This document shows positions 33,705 through 36,051 of a stretch of DNA of 36,051 nt, in pieces (position 1 is the stretch's first letter; every line of letters starts with the position of its first letter). The translations under genes were made by a program, and so were the position numbers. The stretch spans positions 1 through 36,051 of the forward strand of contig PKCI01000017.1 in the NCBI GenBank assembly GCA_002862135.1, read 5' to 3'. This DNA is from Verrucomicrobiota bacterium (GTDB lineage Bacteria; Verrucomicrobiota; Verrucomicrobiia; Verrucomicrobiales; DEV007). The notes under the pieces were generated by a model. The model saw only the letters and a program-made list of their open reading frames with translations. It was not told where the DNA came from and did no database searches.

Positions 33705-34991
33705 ATGAATATCGACAGCGATCTTTCCCGACGCCATTTTGTTTCACGCGCCGCTAACGCCTTTCTCGGTGTGAGCGCTTTGTCAGGTCTTTCCGGCATC
33801 GCCCGCGCTGCCGGAGCCGGCGCTTCCTCTCTTCGACAGGATGCAACTGCTAAGCGCGTCATCTATCTCTACATGAGCGGTGGCATGTCTCACCTCGATA
33901 CCTTCGACCCCAAGCCGAAGGGTGAGTGGATGGGGCCCACCAAGCAGGTTCGCACCAAGGTGGATGGCCTCGTTGTTTCCGATAACCTGCCCCTGATGGC
34001 CCGCCAGGCAGACAAACTGGCAGTCGTCAATTCATTGACCTCCACCCAGGGAGCTCACAAGCAGGGCAATTACTTCATGCACACGAGCTACGAGATCCGC
34101 AGCTCAATCCGACACCCTGCCATGGGCGCGTGGATGCAGAAGTTCAACGGGAAAACGAATCCGGAGATTCCGGCCAACGTGATGATTGGAAACGATTCTT
34201 CGCATCCTGGAGCCGGTTTCTTCGAAAGCAGTCTTTCGCCCATTATGATTCGCAACCCTGAGGGAGGTCTGCAAAACATCAGGATGCACGCCTCCTTGAA
34301 CGAAGACCGCTTCGACTTCCACCGTGACCTCGCGATGCAGCTCGATGCTCCGTTTGTGGAGAAGTATGATCAGAAGAACGTTCGTGCCTACACCGACATG
34401 TATGAAGACGCGGTGAAGCTGATGCGGAGCAAAGACCTCGCCGCTTTCGATCTTTCCCAGGAGCCGGATGGCCTCAAGGAGCGCTATGGCCGCAACCCGT
34501 TTGGCCAGGGTTGTCTTCTTGCCCGCCGCCTCGTTGAGAACGGTGTCAACTTTGTCGAGGTCACCCTCGGAGGTTGGGACACACACAATTCTAACTTTGT
34601 TAACGTGCCTGACAAAGCCGAGACTCTCGACTTGGCACTGTCTACCTTGCTGGTCGACCTTGAGCGTCGTGGCATGCTCGACGACACCCTTGTCGTGCTT
34701 GCGACTGAGTTCGGTCGAACCCCGGAGATCAACGCCAACGAAGGTCGCGATCACCATCCGCAGGCTTTCACCGGTCTCATGGCCGGCGGTGGTATAAAGG
34801 GTGGCCAGGTTTACGGTAAGACTGACGAGCGAGGTTCTAAGGTGGTGGAGAATGCCATCACTGTTCCGGACTTCAACGCGACGATTGGCTACGCCCTCGG
34901 TCTGCCGCTCGACCAGGTGCTTTACTCACCAAGCATGCGTCCGTTTACCTTGGCTGCCAAAGGCAAGCCGATGGTGGATCTGTTCAGCTAA
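33705..34991 (+). CDS. Tat-exported DUF1501 protein
   Basis: 428 residues. Twin-arginine signal: S8-R9-R10-H-F-V followed by a hydrophobic stretch ending in ARAAGA (about residue 38). The mature part belongs to DUF1501, a member of the alkaline-phosphatase-like clan: LYMSGGMSHLDTFDPKPKG (57-75), then GGWDTH (about 290-295), VLATEFGRTPE (about 330) and GRDHHPQAFTGLMAGGGIKGG near the end. The acids and histidines in these blocks are in the positions expected for metal binding. Tat export suggests that it folds, possibly with a metal, before crossing the membrane. It lies 102 bp after the DUF1549/DUF1553 gene on the same strand and is its usual partner. The gene ends 12 bp from the stop of the opposite TIM-barrel gene. 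Confidence 0.93.
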   Translation: MNIDSDLSRRHFVSRAANAFLGVSALSGLSGIARAAGAGASSLRQDATAKRVIYLYMSGGMSHLDTFDPKPKGEWMGPTKQVRTKVDGLVVSDNLPLMARQADKLAVVNSLTSTQGAHKQGNYFMHTSYEIRSSIRHPAMGAWMQKFNGKTNPEIPANVMIGNDSSHPGAGFFESSLSPIMIRNPEGGLQNIRMHASLNEDRFDFHRDLAMQLDAPFVEKYDQKNVRAYTDMYEDAVKLMRSKDLAAFDLSQEPDGLKERYGRNPFGQGCLLARRLVENGVNFVEVTLGGWDTHNSNFVNVPDKAETLDLALSTLLVDLERRGMLDDTLVVLATEFGRTPEINANEGRDHHPQAFTGLMAGGGIKGGQVYGKTDERGSKVVENAITVPDFNATIGYALGLPLDQVLYSPSMRPFTLAAKGKPMVDLFS

Positions 34992-35003
34992 GAGTGCGGT
35001 GAC

Positions 35004-35912
35004 TCAGCCCTGGATCAGTTTATCCAAGGCGATTTTGTCGGCTTTGATTGCTGCGATGGAGTCATCCAGCAGCTCAGGATCCTTGTGGCTGATGTATTCC
35101 ATGTGGAGTGAGATTGGTCCGGTGTAGGTGCTCTTTTTCAGCGTCTTGAAGAAGGCGGGGTAGTCCACTTGGCCTGTTGTCAGCGGAACATTGCTGGGCT
35201 TTTGGCTGCCGTCTTTCCACTCGAAGTCCTTGCAGTAGACAAAGCCAAACCAGGGGCGAAGCAGGTGAAATTCTGTGGGCCAGGACTGGCCGCCTTCGAC
35301 AACCGCGTGGCGAATGTCGAAAGCGATACCGACATCGTTCGGGTCGCAGTCTTTCAGCACCTCGTAGACGTCCCAGAGGCCCGCGCCGAAACGACCGGCT
35401 CCAGCGTGGTTTTGATAGAGCGGCTGAATGCCAAGTGGCCGGCAGAACTCGATGAGCTTCTCGAAAGTCGCTTTGATTTCATCGAGTTGATTAGGGATGG
35501 GGCGGTCGTAGGTAAACTTGATCGACCCCATTCGGAACTGCTTCACCCCGAGGTCAGCGGCAGTTTTGAGAACAGTGCGATGAGTTTCATCTTCGGCGTT
35601 GTTCACATCAGTCGTCATCAAGTTCATCTCGACTCCGTTGTCGCGCAGAGCCTTGATTTGTTTAGGCAGATCGGTGGTAACTTTGTCAGGTGAGACATGA
35701 CCGTTGGCTCGAACAGTACCTTCGATACCGACGAACCCCATCTCAGCGACAAGCTTGGCCTGCTCCTCGTAGCTGAGGTGTTGAAGCGGCTTGTTAAATA
35801 CACAGACAGGCAACTCGTCTGGAGAGGTGGCGATGTTTTGAGCCAATGCTGGTGATGTGAGAGCAGTAGCCGACGCGGTGAAAAGGAATTGGCGGCGGGA
35901 GAAGGTGGTCAT
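35004..35912 (-). CDS. Tat-exported xylose-isomerase-like TIM-barrel protein
   Basis: 302 residues. Twin-arginine signal S5-R6-R7-Q-F-L-F, then a hydrophobic stretch ending in SPALAQ. The mature part is a TIM barrel of the sugar phosphate isomerase/epimerase type: MGFVGIEGTVRANG, QPLYQNHAGAGRFGAGLWD, GIAFDIRHAVVEGG, GFVYCKDF and ISLHMEY near the C-terminal ends of strands supply Glu, His, Asp and Glu, as in family metal sites. Exported relatives are common in Verrucomicrobia and Planctomycetes; the substrate is probably a sugar or cyclitol, which I cannot specify. It converges with the DUF1501 gene and lies 27 bp after the stop of the LuxR-type regulator on the same strand, so the two may be one unit. 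Confidence 0.88.
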   Translation of the reverse strand: MTTFSRRQFLFTASATALTSPALAQNIATSPDELPVCVFNKPLQHLSYEEQAKLVAEMGFVGIEGTVRANGHVSPDKVTTDLPKQIKALRDNGVEMNLMTTDVNNAEDETHRTVLKTAADLGVKQFRMGSIKFTYDRPIPNQLDEIKATFEKLIEFCRPLGIQPLYQNHAGAGRFGAGLWDVYEVLKDCDPNDVGIAFDIRHAVVEGGQSWPTEFHLLRPWFGFVYCKDFEWKDGSQKPSNVPLTTGQVDYPAFFKTLKKSTYTGPISLHMEYISHKDPELLDDSIAAIKADKIALDKLIQG

Positions 35913-35939
35913 AGATTGATCGGATATTGATTTATACTC

Positions 35940-36051
35940 TTAAGACCGGCCCAGCTGAAACAGGCCCCGTTTCAGCGCTTCAGTCACTGCGTGTGTTCGA
36001 TCCTTGGCGTTGAGCTTCGAGAGAATGGACTTCACATGGTTCTTTACCGTG
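35940..36051 (-). CDS. C-terminal end of a LuxR/NarL-type regulator (partial)
   Basis: Only the last 36 residues are in the window, ending at a TAA at 35940-35942. They read VKNHVKSILSKLNAKDRTHA and then VTEALKRGLF, which matches the recognition helix and following helix of the LuxR helix-turn-helix. The rest (a receiver domain in the usual architecture) lies outside. It precedes the TIM-barrel gene by 27 bp. Confidence 0.9.
   Translation of the reverse strand, partial: TVKNHVKSILSKLNAKDRTHAVTEALKRGLFQLGRS

Overview
The window looks like chromosomal DNA from a free-living Gram-negative member of the Verrucomicrobiota, perhaps the Opitutae/Puniceicoccales side. This is an inference from gene content. 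The neighbouring DUF1549/DUF1553 and DUF1501 genes are typical of Planctomycetes and Verrucomicrobia. There are also exported lipoprotein and Tat substrates, an LPS-type family 9 glycosyltransferase, and a mix of core genes on both strands. Most start codons lack an obvious Shine-Dalgarno sequence; valS is the clear exception. I see no insertion sequence, integrase, phage gene, CRISPR array or rRNA.

Layout. At 1-3.2 kb are the tail of a membrane protein, a YceI/EF-hand lipoprotein, a divergent methyltransferase-like protein and a DUF3137 membrane protein. At 3.2-7.1 kb, all on the minus strand, are a frameshifted small ORF, aspS, a 351-bp stretch without a secure gene, a DUF164 zinc-ribbon coiled-coil protein and a DUF1802 protein. 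At 7.2-8.1 kb are tRNA-His and rnc (plus). At 8.3-12.6 kb (minus) are a family 9 glycosyltransferase, gluconokinase, a long enolase-superfamily enzyme and pepP; the enolase-type gene and the kinase are 4 bp apart. At 12.7-20.9 kb (plus) are an orphan NtrC-type activator with a degenerate receiver, ppc and dnaE. At 20.9-22 kb (minus) is a periplasmic amidase, followed by valS and a catalytically degenerate SDR (plus). At 25.8-28.9 kb (minus) is a run of trpC, a GT87-like membrane protein and a GT2 prenyl-phosphate sugar transferase. At 29-31.2 kb (plus) are tRNA-Gly with a strong terminator, prmA and a membrane PIN-TRAM protein. At 31.3-36 kb an exported DUF1549/DUF1553 protein and a Tat-exported DUF1501 protein converge with a Tat-exported TIM-barrel protein and the end of a LuxR-type regulator.

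How the genes work together. Much of the window is housekeeping: translation (aspS, valS, prmA, two tRNAs), replication (dnaE), RNA processing (rnc), anaplerosis (ppc) and tryptophan synthesis (trpC). Several genes serve the envelope (amidase, GT9, GT2/GT87). The parts that most deserve a second look are the enolase-superfamily/gluconokinase pair, the NtrC-type activator whose phospho-acceptor Asp is Glu, heptanucleotide repeats just upstream of two start codons, the degenerate SDR, a palindrome upstream of tRNA-His, and the exported DUF1549/DUF1501 pair. I did not find a system I could call new with confidence.
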